A stretch of 55,949 nt of DNA from Hyphomicrobiales bacterium (GCA_028280515.1 JANQLP010000099.1:1-55949), one strand, 5' to 3'. Numbered from the stretch's first letter, positions 27,224 to 35,649 are shown. Numbers and translations: made by a program. The notes: generated by a model from the sequence alone, not told the origin.

Positions 27224-27301
27224 TCAGGACCTTTCCGCAAATCCAAGCCATCCGACGTTGTTTTCCCCGGCGGTCGGAAACCAACAGGTCTCTCTTAGCC
27301 G

Positions 27302-28705
27302 ATGAGCGAACACAAGCATTATTTCTTTTGCGGCATCGGCGGCAGCGGCATGTTCCCGCTCGCCACGCTCATGCACGAGCTTGGGCACACGGTTTCAGGC
27401 TCGGACCGCGCGCTCGATCAGGGCCGCACGGCACAGAAGTTCCAGTGGCTGCGGGGCAGGGGCATCGAACTCTTTGCGCAGGACGGCACCGGGATCACGC
27501 GCGCAGACCAGGTGCTGGTGGCGTCCGCGGCGGTCGAGGACACGGTCGCTGACGTGGTTGCCGCGAACAGGGCGGGTGCGCGCCGGATGACCCGGGCCGA
27601 GTTGCTCGCCGAGGTGTTCAACGCGGCACCGCGGTCCGTTGCTGTCGGTGGCACGAGCGGGAAATCGACGACGACGGGCATGCTCGGCTGGATTCTGCAT
27701 CAGGCCGGCCTCGTTCCAACCGTTTTCAACGGAGCGGTGATGAAGAACTTCGCCGGGCCCGAAGCACCCTATGCGAGTGCGGTCGCCGGCGGGCGTGACG
27801 TGTTCGTCAGCGAGGTCGACGAAAGCGACGGGTCGATCGCCCTGTTCACCCCGCGTGTCGCGGTTCTGACCAACGTCGCCCTCGACCACAAATCGCTTGC
27901 CGAATTACGTGATCTGTTCGGAGCCTTCGTGCGCGGCGCCGACGTCGCTATCATCAATGCCGACAATGCGGAGAGTTTGGCCATCGGCGAGAGGGTGCCG
28001 TCGGAGAAGCTGATGACGTTCGGGATCGAGAGCCGGGATGCCGATCTCGTCGCCGACACTCTGGCGCCCGAACCGGACGGTGTGTCGTTCGAGGTTTCGG
28101 AAAAGGCGGACGGCGCGCGCGTGCCGGTGAAGCTGCGCGTGCCGGGCCGTCACAATGTGGAGAACGCGCTGGCGGCTCTTGCCGCGGCGAAAGCAGTCGG
28201 GGTTCCGCTGACCAAGGCGGCGGGGCATCTGGAGACCTTTGCCGGCATCCGGCGGCGTCTAGAAGTGGCCGGAAGCGCAGGCGGGGTTACCGTCGTCGAC
28301 GATTTCGCCCACAACCCGGACAAGATCGCCGCCACGCTCGCCACGCTGCACGAGTTTCCCAGACGGCTGCTCATCATGTTCCAGCCGCATGGGTTCGGAC
28401 CTTTGCGGCTGATGGGAGACGCTCTGGTTGACTGTTTTGCCGAGGAACTCGGCGATCAGGACGTTCTGATCATGCCGGAGCCGGTCTATTTCGGTGGCAC
28501 GGTCGAGCGGACGGTTTCGAGCGCGGACCTGGTGCGGAAGGTTCAGGCGGCGGGGCGGAACGCCTACGCCTTCGACGACCGGGAGGCATGCGGAAGAAAG
28601 TTGCTCGAACTGGCGCGTTCGGGCGACCGGATCGTCGTCATGGGCGCCCGCGACGACACCCTGTCGCACTTCGCCGCCGAATTGTTGAAAAAGCTCGCCG
28701 ATTAG
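27302..28705 (+). CDS. Mur ligase-family protein, MurC/Mpl-like
   Basis: 467 residues in the three Mur domains: N-terminal Rossmann (FCGIGGSGMFPLATLM), central ATPase with P-loop GTSGKSTT (117-124) and SEVDESDGS, and C-terminal domain beginning near FAGIRRRLEV with VVDDFAHNPDKI. Canonical MurC has GTHGKTTT, and this is more divergent, which suits an accessory ligase. Beside LdcA, the most likely role is Mpl-type recycling: joining murein tripeptide to UDP-MurNAc. An alternative is a peptide ligase of some other pathway. Confidence 0.75.
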   Translation: MSEHKHYFFCGIGGSGMFPLATLMHELGHTVSGSDRALDQGRTAQKFQWLRGRGIELFAQDGTGITRADQVLVASAAVEDTVADVVAANRAGARRMTRAELLAEVFNAAPRSVAVGGTSGKSTTTGMLGWILHQAGLVPTVFNGAVMKNFAGPEAPYASAVAGGRDVFVSEVDESDGSIALFTPRVAVLTNVALDHKSLAELRDLFGAFVRGADVAIINADNAESLAIGERVPSEKLMTFGIESRDADLVADTLAPEPDGVSFEVSEKADGARVPVKLRVPGRHNVENALAALAAAKAVGVPLTKAAGHLETFAGIRRRLEVAGSAGGVTVVDDFAHNPDKIAATLATLHEFPRRLLIMFQPHGFGPLRLMGDALVDCFAEELGDQDVLIMPEPVYFGGTVERTVSSADLVRKVQAAGRNAYAFDDREACGRKLLELARSGDRIVVMGARDDTLSHFAAELLKKLAD

Positions 28706-28866
28706 AGCGGCCTGCCTCCGCCAAGGCCCTCAGCGGCCCGCAGGGTGTCGAAACGCGTTGAGTCCGGTCTTTTGACCACAAGCCGCACGACACCCGGCCA
28801 GACGGCTCTCTTAGGGCGTTGCTCGCGCCGGCGGAGGACGGATTCACGCGGATGTGTCCACAATTG

Positions 28867-28895
28867 TTGACTGAGGAGAACAAATGTTCTATTTA
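28867..28895 (+). promoter_or_regulatory. Promoter overlapped by the LexA box
   Basis: TTGACT at 28867-28872, 17-base spacer, TATTTA at 28890-28895. The -10 hexamer is poor, but its position inside the LexA box is what a repressible SOS promoter should look like. Confidence 0.45.
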
Positions 28896-28900
28896 TGTTC
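28886..28900 (+). promoter_or_regulatory. LexA (SOS) box, GTTC-N7-GTTC
   Basis: GTTCTATTTATGTTC is an exact match to the alphaproteobacterial LexA consensus, about 85 bases upstream of the next gene. The overlapping AGAACAAATGTTCT (28877-28890) also forms a GAAC-N4-GTTC palindrome. Confidence 0.7.
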
Positions 28901-28985
28901 TCATTTGCAGCGTATGCGCCATATTTCCGCTTGAAAAAGCAATTAGCGACCCCATTTCCAGAATTGGAAACCGCGAACCAGCGCC

Positions 28986-29447
28986 ATGAACGTGATGACA
29001 AACGAGATGTTCACAGCAAGGCCCGGCGAAATGTCGGTACCGGCCAACGAGCCGGCGCTCGTGTGTCGCGAGGCACAGATTACGCAGCCGTTCCATTATT
29101 GGCGCGGCGCATCGGGTGAGCGGTACCTGCACACCGTGTTTCCGCTCATTGATTGCCCCCTGATGCCGAAGGTGAACTACATTCTGGTTCGTCGCGATGC
29201 CGACGGCACCCGCCGCCCGCTCGACATCGGGCAGACGGTGTCGGATGCCGACAGCCTGAACCTTGCGCATCTGCGTCACACGGCGGCACGGCTCGGCGCC
29301 AATGAAATCCACATCCATTTCCTGTCGGAGACCGACCGCGAGCGTGCCGCGGTCGAGGCGGACCTGGCGGCGCGGCAGCTTGGCCGTACCGTGATGACCC
29401 GCCGCTATTCGCCGGCCAACGACGGTGCGGAAGCCGTCTGCGCGTAA
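28986..29447 (+). CDS. Uncharacterised small protein under a likely SOS promoter
   Basis: 153 residues, soluble, no signal peptide. Two parts: residues 28-75 with FHYWRGASGERYLHTVFPLIDCP and NYILVRRDADGTR, and a helical part 85-145 with AHLRHTAARLGANEIHIHFL. I do not recognise the family. Codons 4 and 8 are alternative starts, and no clear ribosome site separates them. The 280-base gap upstream holds no other gene but does hold the LexA box and promoter, suggesting induction by DNA damage. Confidence 0.7.
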   Translation: MNVMTNEMFTARPGEMSVPANEPALVCREAQITQPFHYWRGASGERYLHTVFPLIDCPLMPKVNYILVRRDADGTRRPLDIGQTVSDADSLNLAHLRHTAARLGANEIHIHFLSETDRERAAVEADLAARQLGRTVMTRRYSPANDGAEAVCA

Positions 29448-29494
29448 CACGCGTCCTTTCCTGTTTTCTTATCTGAAAGTCCCTGCCGCGCCGT

Positions 29495-30046
29495 TCACGC
29501 GCGCATGGGTGCGAGCGCTGGTCGTTCGTCGAGGGAGGCAACGACCTCACTGAGCGCGGGTTCCTGAAGTCCCATCTCGTGGATATGGCTGAGGGTGTTG
29601 ACCACATAGTCGACATTGTGCCCGGAGACACCTTGCCCGTCGCGGACGATCTCCGCCTGGCGGGCGACCGGCAGGCGGCCTGCATATTGCGGGTGCGATC
29701 GGTCGACGATGAAACACACCGCCTCGACCTTGCCCGGTGACGCGCCCAAAAGTTCAATCTGCCGGTGTGTCTCGCGATAGACCATTGTGACCTGTTCGCG
29801 CGCGCGCAGATAATCGAGCGTTCCGCCCGCATCGCGCGCCGGCACGCGAAAGGCGATGCCGCGGCACGACCCGCCCGCGTCGAGCCCGAGCACGAGCCCC
29901 GGACGGCTCTCGGTTCCACGGTGCACGACCGAATAGACGCACAGGGAGCGGTGGGCGCCGCGCAACAGCGCCGGCTGACGTTCCGCGTGCTCAAAGCCCG
30001 GGCGCCACATCAGCGAGCCATATCCGAAGACCCAAAGGTCAGACAC
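29495..30046 (-). CDS. chaC: ChaC-like gamma-glutamylcyclotransferase
   Basis: 183 residues. Begins with LWVFGYGSLMWRPGFE, the glycine-rich substrate loop of the ChaC family, followed by RSLCVYSVVHRGT and RREQ-like YLRAREQVTMVYRE with the conserved Glu. It degrades glutathione to 5-oxoproline and Cys-Gly. The start codon is GTG (30044-30046) with GGAG 8 bases upstream. It lies downstream of tyrA on the same strand, 88 bases away. Confidence 0.88.
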   Translation of the reverse strand: MSDLWVFGYGSLMWRPGFEHAERQPALLRGAHRSLCVYSVVHRGTESRPGLVLGLDAGGSCRGIAFRVPARDAGGTLDYLRAREQVTMVYRETHRQIELLGASPGKVEAVCFIVDRSHPQYAGRLPVARQAEIVRDGQGVSGHNVDYVVNTLSHIHEMGLQEPALSEVVASLDERPALAPMRA

Positions 30047-30134
30047 AACACGTCTCCACGCTGTTCGGTCCGTTCATCTAAAGGTGTGTACGCGCCGGCG
30101 AATTGGCAACCGGGAATCCTCTGAGGAAAAAGAC

Positions 30135-31070
30135 TTAGTCGTTCTCCGACGCAAGCGGATGGCCGCGTCCGAAATCCGGCTCCTCCGTTTCCTGACCGGC
30201 CTCGATGATGTTGCGGCGGATGTTGCGGGTGCGCGTAAACAGCTCGAACAGCTTGTCGCCTTCGCCGCGCCGGATGGCCCGCTGCAGGGTTGAAAGGTCT
30301 TCGGAGAACCGTCCGAGCATCTCCAGAACCGCGTTGCGGTTGGCGAGGAAGATGTCGCGCCACATGGTCGGATCGGAGGCGGCGATACGGGTGAAATCGC
30401 GGAAGCCGCTGGCCGAGTACCGGATCACCTCCGAACGCGTGTCGGTTTCCAGGTCGGCGACCGTTCCGACGATGTTGTAGGCGATGAGATGCGGTATGTG
30501 GCTGGTGATGGCGAGCACCAGATCGTGGTGGTCCGGCGCCATGACCTCGACGTTCGACCCCAGCGCCTTCCAGAATTCGGTCAGATGCCCGACCGCCTCG
30601 GGCGTGCTCTTGTCCGACGGGGTCAGGATGGTCCAGCGGTTGTGAAACAGCTCGGCAAATCCGGCATCGGGCCCGGAAAACTCCGTGCCGGCCACCGGAT
30701 GACCGGCCACGAAGGCGCACCCGTCCGGGATATGCGGCTCCACGTCCCGCACCACGGCCTGCTTGACCGAACCGACGTCCGTGACGACGGCGCCTTTCTT
30801 CAGGTGCGGAGCAATGGCTTCGGCGATTGCGCCGGTCGTCTGGACGGGAACGCAGATCACGACAAGATCCGCCCCTTCGACGGCCTCGACCGCGGTCTCC
30901 ATGACCTGATCGAGGATGCCGAGTTCAACGACGCGTGCGCGCGTTTTCTCCGACCGCGCCGTGCCGACGATCTCGTTCGCCGCGCCGCTCTCCCGCGCGC
31001 CACGCGCAATCGATGAACCGATAAGGCCGAGCCCGATCAGGGCAATGCGGTTGAAAACGGGGGTTCTCAT
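30135..31070 (-). CDS. tyrA: Prephenate/arogenate dehydrogenase
   Basis: 311 residues, tyrosine biosynthesis. N-terminal NAD(P) motif [16 protein letters not shown]. Catalytic and substrate residues are visible in [22 protein letters not shown] (catalytic His) and [12 protein letters not shown]. No fused chorismate mutase. It overlaps hisC by 4 bases (ATGA), so HisC, which often doubles as an aromatic aminotransferase in this order, is translationally coupled to it. Confidence 0.93.
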   Translation of the reverse strand: MRTPVFNRIALIGLGLIGSSIARGARESGAANEIVGTARSEKTRARVVELGILDQVMETAVEAVEGADLVVICVPVQTTGAIAEAIAPHLKKGAVVTDVGSVKQAVVRDVEPHIPDGCAFVAGHPVAGTEFSGPDAGFAELFHNRWTILTPSDKSTPEAVGHLTEFWKALGSNVEVMAPDHHDLVLAITSHIPHLIAYNIVGTVADLETDTRSEVIRYSASGFRDFTRIAASDPTMWRDIFLANRNAVLEMLGRFSEDLSTLQRAIRRGEGDKLFELFTRTRNIRRNIIEAGQETEEPDFGRGHPLASEND

Positions 31071-32167
31071 GCGGCTGCGCCGCCTTTCTCCATGAACGCC
31101 TTCAGGGCGGACACGACCGTTCGGTTCTCCTCTTCCGTGCCGACGCTCAGGCGCAGGGCGTTGGGGAACCCGTATCCCGTGACCCGCCGCAGGATGATGC
31201 GGTCGGCCTTGAGAGCCTCGTCCACATCGCCCGCCCGCCTGCCGTCCTCATCGGGAAAATGGATCAGCACGAAATTGGCGACGCTCGGCGTGACGTCGAG
31301 CCCGAGCGCGGTGATCTCGTCCGTCAGCCAGGCGAGCCAGCGCTCATTGTGGTCGGCGGCCTTCGCCGCGTGCGCCGTGTCTCGAAGTGCGGCCACGCCG
31401 GCGGCAATCGCGGGCGCGGATATGTTGAACGGCCCGCGGATGCGGTTGAGCACATCGGCAATCGGTCCCGGTGCATAGCACCACCCCAACCGGAGCGCCG
31501 CCAGACCATGGATCTTGGAGAAGGTGCGCGTCATCACCGTGTTGTCGGTGGTGGCGACGAGCTCGATCCCCGCCTCGTAGTCGTTGCGGCGCACATACTC
31601 CGCATAGGCCGCGTCGATCACCAGCAGCACGTTTTCGGGCAGCGCCTTGCGCAGCCGCTGCAGCTCGTCATAGGGCAGATAGGTGCCGGTGGGGTTGTTC
31701 GGATTGGCGAGGAAGACAATCTTCGTCCCGCCCGTGACCTTCGCCAGGATGGCATCGACATCGGCGCGCCTGTCTCTCTCCGACGCAACGACGGGCGTTG
31801 CACCGTTCGCCTGAATGACGATCCGGTACACAAGAAAGCCGTGCTCGGTGTAGACCGCCTCGTCGCCCGGCCCGAGATAGGCCTGCGCCAGAAGGCTGAG
31901 CAGTTCATCCGACCCCGCGCCGCAGACGATGTTGGCCGGGTTCAGGCCGTAGGCGGACGCGATCGCCTCGCGCAGCTCGCGCGCCGAGCCGTCCGGGTAG
32001 CGCTCATGGGCGACCTCCTTCCGGAAGGCCTCGAGCGCGGCGGCGCTGGGCCCGATCGGTGTCTCGTTGGACGAGAGCTTGATGACCGGCGCATCGCCTT
32101 CAAGTTCGCTCTCGCCGGGCACGTAGGGCGCGATATCCAGAATGCCGGGGCGGGGTTCGGGCGTCAT
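31067..32167 (-). CDS. hisC: Histidinol-phosphate aminotransferase
   Basis: 366 residues, fold-type I PLP enzyme. It transfers amino groups to imidazole acetol phosphate, and often to aromatic 2-oxo acids. Motifs: [12 protein letters not shown], the PLP-phosphate loop [28 protein letters not shown], the Schiff-base Lys in [16 protein letters not shown], and the C-terminal Arg in ALRLSVG. ATG 32167 is used; the longer frame begins with TTG 32176. A transposon has inserted 80 bases upstream of this start, so its original promoter region may be split. Confidence 0.93.
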   Translation of the reverse strand: MTPEPRPGILDIAPYVPGESELEGDAPVIKLSSNETPIGPSAAALEAFRKEVAHERYPDGSARELREAIASAYGLNPANIVCGAGSDELLSLLAQAYLGPGDEAVYTEHGFLVYRIVIQANGATPVVASERDRRADVDAILAKVTGGTKIVFLANPNNPTGTYLPYDELQRLRKALPENVLLVIDAAYAEYVRRNDYEAGIELVATTDNTVMTRTFSKIHGLAALRLGWCYAPGPIADVLNRIRGPFNISAPAIAAGVAALRDTAHAAKAADHNERWLAWLTDEITALGLDVTPSVANFVLIHFPDEDGRRAGDVDEALKADRIILRRVTGYGFPNALRLSVGTEEENRTVVSALKAFMEKGGAAA

Positions 32168-32189
32168 TGTCCTCAACTCACTCGCTTTT

Positions 32190-32207
32190 TTGCGCGTCGT
32201 CGCGCAA
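32190..32207. repeat. Perfect 7+4+7 inverted repeat in the hisC leader
   Basis: TTGCGCG and CGCGCAA around TCGT, 22 bases upstream of the hisC ATG. It is not a terminator in the hisC direction, because A-runs rather than T-runs follow. It could be a leader hairpin or an operator. Confidence 0.4.
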
Positions 32208-32247
32208 TCCTGCCCCTAGATAGGCCGCTGATCCCGCGAATTCAAAG

Positions 32248-32255
32248 GAAAGTTC
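32248..32255. repeat. Left copy of the 8-bp target-site duplication
   Basis: GAAAGTTC, repeated directly at 35993-36000, immediately outside the terminal inverted repeats. Confidence 0.9.
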
Positions 32256-32279
32256 CGGCATTAGGTAGCAAGAGCACCA
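32256..32279 (+). repeat. Left terminal inverted repeat of the transposon
   Basis: 24 bases starting CGGCATTAGGTAGCAA and ending GCACCA. It matches the complement of 35969-35992 except at positions 4, 17 and 18. Confidence 0.9.
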
Positions 32280-32323
32280 AACCCGTTGTGGCTTGATGCA
32301 TCGTTTCCGGTGACAATGACCGC

Positions 32324-32728
32324 ATGGCTGAACGCTATGCAATCACTGCCCTCAAGGCCAAACGAGCCGAACTCGCTGGCGAGTTGGATGAACTCGAACG
32401 CGAGCGCATCGCCCTTAAGTCGAAGCTGGTTCATATCGACCAAACCTTGAAGTTGATGGGCTTCAACGGAAACCCGGCTGAGATACCGCGCAAGCGCTCT
32501 TACCGCCGCGAGTTCAAGCGCGGTGAGTTGCAACGCATGGTTTTCGAAATCATCAACACGGCGTCAGTCCCGCCCACCAACGCCGAGATCGCCGCAGAGG
32601 TCATCCGGCGCAACGGATGGGACATTCACGACGAGGATTTGCGCTCAAGCATGACGGGCAAGGTGAAGACCGTGCGAAGGCGGAGATTGCGGCGGCAATC
32701 ACTTGCACTTGGCACGCGAACAGAATGA
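32324..32728 (+). CDS. Passenger gene: small coiled-coil protein with basic C-terminus
   Basis: 134 residues. Residues 8-45 form a heptad-like helix (KAKRAELAGELDELERERIA). Residues 65-115 look like a small winged or helical domain (LQRMVFEIINTASVPPTNAE, then IAAEVIRRNGWD). The end is strongly basic (VRRRRLRRQS). Proteins of this type occur in alphaproteobacteria, but I know no function; DNA binding is a guess. It is the first gene inside the left transposon end, starting 45 bases from the inverted repeat. Confidence 0.6.
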   Translation: MAERYAITALKAKRAELAGELDELERERIALKSKLVHIDQTLKLMGFNGNPAEIPRKRSYRREFKRGELQRMVFEIINTASVPPTNAEIAAEVIRRNGWDIHDEDLRSSMTGKVKTVRRRRLRRQSLALGTRTE

Positions 32729-32748
32729 GCCTTAGAGTCGGTGCCGTG

Positions 32749-33546
32749 TTATTCCTTGCTCAGCACTGATCGGCGCGGCTCAATCCCGCTCCACAACTGA
32801 GAAATCTGTTTGCACGCGGCTTTGATTGCCCGAACGCGAGCGGCGTTATCCTTCGTCGAAAAACCAATCCGCTCACCCATGCGGATGTCGGCAACAAACG
32901 CAAGCTCCCGGTTGAAGGTGCCGAGAGTCTTACCATGTGCTTTCATCGCCAATTCGAGAATGGCCAACATGTATCGGCCCATCTCCCTGCGGTGATCGCC
33001 GTACCGGCGCTTCGTCTCTTCGAGCCGAACGGATTCGGGATCGGGCGCCTTTTGTGGGCGGAATATCACGCAGCCGAACTTCTGCTTCCCGTCCTTTGCC
33101 GGAGGCCTAACGATCAAGTCCGGTTGAACAGACAGGAGCACACCTTCGACCTTCAGGAGAGGAAACCGGGGCGCCTCTTCGAGTGGCAATGTGCGCAGGC
33201 CAAAAGCGTTTTCCGCCTTTTCGAATAGCTCGATTGTCTCGATGCACCGGAGTGCTTCCTCTTGCGCTTTCGGCGTAACCGACGGATCGCCCGACTTCTT
33301 CGTTAACGATTCTTTTACCTCGTCGAGCGTTGACTGAGGACGCCTGAGGTCTGCGTTGTATGACCGGATTGCCCGCATTGCGTCAGAATGTGCGACTACG
33401 ATAGGCGGGCTCGAAAAACGCGAGTTGTGCAACACCGTCTCTTGCTGATCTGGCCTCAGTATCAGGTATTCAGCCAAAGCAGCAGCCGACATGCGCGGTT
33501 CGTGGTTTTCACGAACAGAAGGATGAAGTCTGATGACTTTTGCCAT
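32749..33546 (-). CDS. Passenger gene: uncharacterised 265-residue protein
   Basis: From ATG 33546 (MAKVIRLHPSVRENHEPRMS). Soluble. A helical first half is followed by VEGVLLSVQPDLIVRP and FGCVIFRPQKAPDPE, then a long helical section RRYGDHRREMGRYMLAILEL. The strand pattern with PDLIVR and a following Val-Ile-Phe strand faintly recalls the PD-(D/E)XK nuclease fold, but the expected acidic and Lys pair on the second strand is not clear, so I do not assign it. The longer frame begins at 33585. Its ATG and that of the divergent gene share one CCATGG site. Confidence 0.55.
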   Translation of the reverse strand: MAKVIRLHPSVRENHEPRMSAAALAEYLILRPDQQETVLHNSRFSSPPIVVAHSDAMRAIRSYNADLRRPQSTLDEVKESLTKKSGDPSVTPKAQEEALRCIETIELFEKAENAFGLRTLPLEEAPRFPLLKVEGVLLSVQPDLIVRPPAKDGKQKFGCVIFRPQKAPDPESVRLEETKRRYGDHRREMGRYMLAILELAMKAHGKTLGTFNRELAFVADIRMGERIGFSTKDNAARVRAIKAACKQISQLWSGIEPRRSVLSKE

Positions 33547-33790
33547 GGATGACGATCTTTCGGTAAAGGTCGACGCCTGCCGCACCTTATGGCTAACCGA
33601 GATTTCCCGGCGGACGTTCGACGATCAAGCGCTCGAATCACTTGAGAGCGACAGTGGATTATTTGTGGTTCTTGAAGATACTGCAAGCGGGTCATTCGAT
33701 ATTCTTGCAAAGGCCGCATCGCCAACGACGGGCGCCGCTTTGCTCAACATAGTGGCTTCATCGTTAGGGCCGCGAGCCGTAAGGACTTGA
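33533..33790 (+). CDS. Passenger gene: small acidic protein, unknown
   Basis: 85 residues. GLFVVLEDTASGSFDILAKA and an alternation of charged and hydrophobic residues suggest a compact alpha-beta fold. ATG 33533 has AGAAGG 10 bases upstream; ATG 33545 is the alternative and falls inside the CCATGG shared with the divergent gene. Its last 27 bases overlap the convergent transposase end. Real but unassigned; smaller genes like this could also be chance frames. Confidence 0.45.
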   Translation: MTFAMDDDLSVKVDACRTLWLTEISRRTFDDQALESLESDSGLFVVLEDTASGSFDILAKAASPTTGAALLNIVASSLGPRAVRT

Positions 33791-34756
33791 TTGCGTCGTT
33801 CGCTGCCAGTACCCCTTCCAATTCCGGCTAACCGCATGCGCCAGAGCCAGCCCAAGGGCACGATGGGCAAGCCCGCCATTCGACATGCGACGGTGATCCT
33901 CGCGCCACGCCGCTTCATGCGCGTATTGGTGTAGGTAACGCGGTGATACGTGGTGGTGTTGGCCACGGATGGTCCGGCGCAACCGGGCAAAGTAGCTCTC
34001 CACCTGGTTCGTGCAGATGCCCATATGACTGTACGCTTCCGAGTGGTTGATCCGGTACGTTTCGAACCGCTCGTGCAACACGTCCCAATGGGTTGCCTCG
34101 TCGGCATGGAGACGCGCACATGGCGCTGCGAACTGGTTGGCGTAGTAGACGCCATCGGCCTCGTTCCGAACCACGAACGGCAACGTCCGGCCACCACGCT
34201 CACGCATAGCCACAACGACACGGCGCTTGCCAGTCTGGTATTGCGCCAACCGCCGGTCAACCCGGTTCTCGCGGTAGTTCGCGGGACGAATATGACCACC
34301 GACGTAAAGGCCATCGATCTCGACATCACCGGACAGCTTCAAGCCTTCTGCCTCCGCCGCCAGCGCTTCACGAAGCTTGTGGCAAAGCACAAAGGCGGTC
34401 TTGTGCTGGCAATCCAGATCGCGGGACATCTGCAACGCGCTGATGCCCTTCACCGCGTTCACGAAGATACAGATCGCGGCCAGCAGGTCGCAGAATGACA
34501 TCTTACGGCTGGCAAAGATCGTGCCGGACGTAACCGAAAACTGATGGTGGCACGCCTTGCACTTAAACTTGCGCCGCGTGGCGATGTCGTAAGCCTCGCA
34601 ACAGCCGCAGCGTGGGCAAACCGCCTCACCTTCGGTCTCGGGCCAGCGCATCTCGCGGAACGTCTGGTAAGCCTTGTCCTCGCCGCCCTGATAGATGTCT
34701 TTCAGGGAGAGAGTGCGGGCTTGGGCCGAAAGTAAGAAGTGCTGCGACATCATCAT
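33764..34756 (-). CDS. tnp: IS1595-family (ISXO2-like) transposase
   Basis: 330 residues. N-terminal zinc ribbon with C47, C50, C66 and C69, then SGTIFASRKMSF, the usual ISXO2-like join. Catalytic residues: D148 (VEIDGLYVGG), D219 (HADEATHW) and the N250/E253 pair (CTNQVESYFARLRRTIRG). The C-terminal HHHVSPRYLHQYAHEAAWR is typical of the family. Full length with no frameshift, so probably active. Starts at 34756, 34753 or 34750 are equivalent (three Met codons). An imperfect 34-bp palindrome covers its start, so it is probably repressed from there. Confidence 0.93.
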   Translation of the reverse strand: MMMSQHFLLSAQARTLSLKDIYQGGEDKAYQTFREMRWPETEGEAVCPRCGCCEAYDIATRRKFKCKACHHQFSVTSGTIFASRKMSFCDLLAAICIFVNAVKGISALQMSRDLDCQHKTAFVLCHKLREALAAEAEGLKLSGDVEIDGLYVGGHIRPANYRENRVDRRLAQYQTGKRRVVVAMRERGGRTLPFVVRNEADGVYYANQFAAPCARLHADEATHWDVLHERFETYRINHSEAYSHMGICTNQVESYFARLRRTIRGQHHHVSPRYLHQYAHEAAWREDHRRMSNGGLAHRALGLALAHAVSRNWKGYWQRTTQSSPYGSRP

Positions 34757-34784
34757 ATCCAGTGTTTATACACTGAATATGGTG
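34751..34784. promoter_or_regulatory. Imperfect 15+4+15 palindrome over the transposase start
   Basis: Arms agree at 13 of 15 positions, with a perfect CAGTGT/ACACTG core around TTAT. It covers the transposase start codon on one strand and the region just upstream of a TATAAT on the other. It is a likely operator for the adjacent DUF6471 protein. Confidence 0.6.
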
Positions 34785-34785
34785 A

Positions 34786-34791
34786 TATAAT
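34786..34791 (+). promoter_or_regulatory. -10 element of the DUF6471 gene
   Basis: A perfect TATAAT 66 bases upstream of the DUF6471 start. The -35 position (TGTTTA) is poor and lies in the palindrome. Confidence 0.45.
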
Positions 34792-34857
34792 GCATCGTTG
34801 TCAATGATAAAAATATCGAATATGATGAATTCTGTAACCAATATCGAGGATTCATCG

Positions 34858-35079
34858 ATGCCCGATACGGAATGGCAAGCCAAGGTCAAGGGCTTGTTGA
34901 AGGCTGAACTCAAACGTCGGAACGTGAGTTATCGGGACTTGGCTGAAAAGCTTCAAGCGATGGGTATTGACGAAACCGAACGTAACATAGCCAACAAGAT
35001 CAGCCGGGGCGGGTTTACAGCCGTTTTTCTAGTCCAGTGCCTAGAAGCCATTGGCGCAAAGGAATTGCGTCTTACATGA
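34858..35079 (+). CDS. Passenger gene: DUF6471 protein, probable small repressor
   Basis: 73 residues from ATG 34858, with GAGGA 8 bases upstream. The sequence WQAKVKGLLKAELKRRNVSY, then RDLAEKLQAMGIDETERNIA and NKISRGGFTAVFLVQCLEA matches what I know of DUF6471, and the helix pattern is XRE-like: RDLAEKL, turn, TERNIANKISRG. The longer frame from 34798 lacks a ribosome site. It is divergent from the transposase across a palindrome and a TATAAT, so it may regulate transposition and itself. The family name is firm, the role inferred. Confidence 0.8.
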   Translation: MPDTEWQAKVKGLLKAELKRRNVSYRDLAEKLQAMGIDETERNIANKISRGGFTAVFLVQCLEAIGAKELRLT

Positions 35080-35129
35080 GTTCCCCGACTTCATCGTGAG
35101 TCTGGGAATTGTCTGTCAACAAATCGTGC

Positions 35130-35135
35130 TATGAT
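35130..35135 (+). promoter_or_regulatory. Possible -10 of the Panacea operon
   Basis: TATGAT, with TTGTCT at 35109-35114 only 15 bases upstream, 55 bases before the gene start. Spacing is short, so it is tentative. Confidence 0.3.
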
Positions 35136-35190
35136 TCGAACCGAGCTGAGCGGCCTTTAGGGAGAGGCCCCGCCTAGCAGGAGGTGGCAA

Positions 35191-35649
35191 ATGACCGTTT
35201 CAGCATTGTCCGCAGCGCGGACGCTGTGTGAATTGAGAGATTGGCAGATCTCCAATCTCGAACTGCAGAAAATTTTGTATCTGGCCCACATGTTTTATCT
35301 CGGTGACACAGGTGAGCCGCTTGTGCACGAAGAATTTCAGGCATGGGAGTACGGTCCGGTGATTCCGGAGGTGTATCGCCACGCCAAGGGCTTCGGCAGT
35401 GATCGGGTTCGCAACGTCTTCCATTGGATTGATAGTGTCCCGGAAGGCACGCCAGAATACGAGGAATTGGCGCACGCGGCGGAGGGCACAAAGGACATGT
35501 CCTCGGGGCAGCTCGTCGCCGCAACTCACTGGAAAAATGGAGCTTGGTCGGAGTATTATCGGCCCAATCAACGCGGAATAGTGATTCCAAATTCTGCAAT
35601 ATTGCAAGAATACAAAGAACGTGAACGAGCAGTCGCAGAAAAAAGCTGA
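35191..35649 (+). CDS. Passenger gene: Panacea (SocA/DUF4065) domain antitoxin
   Basis: 152 residues. ISNLELQKILYLAHMFYLGD, then FQAWEYGPVIPEVYRHAKGF are the defining Panacea-domain stretches. The domain is found in SocA of Caulobacter, phage GepA-type proteins and many toxin-antitoxin pairs where it neutralises very different toxins. GGAGG stands 7 bases upstream of the ATG. The last 29 bases overlap the next gene, the classic antitoxin-toxin layout. The partner here is a small membrane protein. Confidence 0.85.
   Translation: MTVSALSAARTLCELRDWQISNLELQKILYLAHMFYLGDTGEPLVHEEFQAWEYGPVIPEVYRHAKGFGSDRVRNVFHWIDSVPEGTPEYEELAHAAEGTKDMSSGQLVAATHWKNGAWSEYYRPNQRGIVIPNSAILQEYKERERAVAEKS

Noticed and set aside
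28706-28866. Possible small gene between the Mur ligase and the SOS promoter
   Set aside because: No frame here has a ribosome site or a protein-like composition; it appears to be intergenic.
32261-32533. Leftward 90-residue frame at the transposon edge
   Set aside because: It runs through the terminal repeat and lies antisense to the coiled-coil gene, whose composition and ribosome position fit better.
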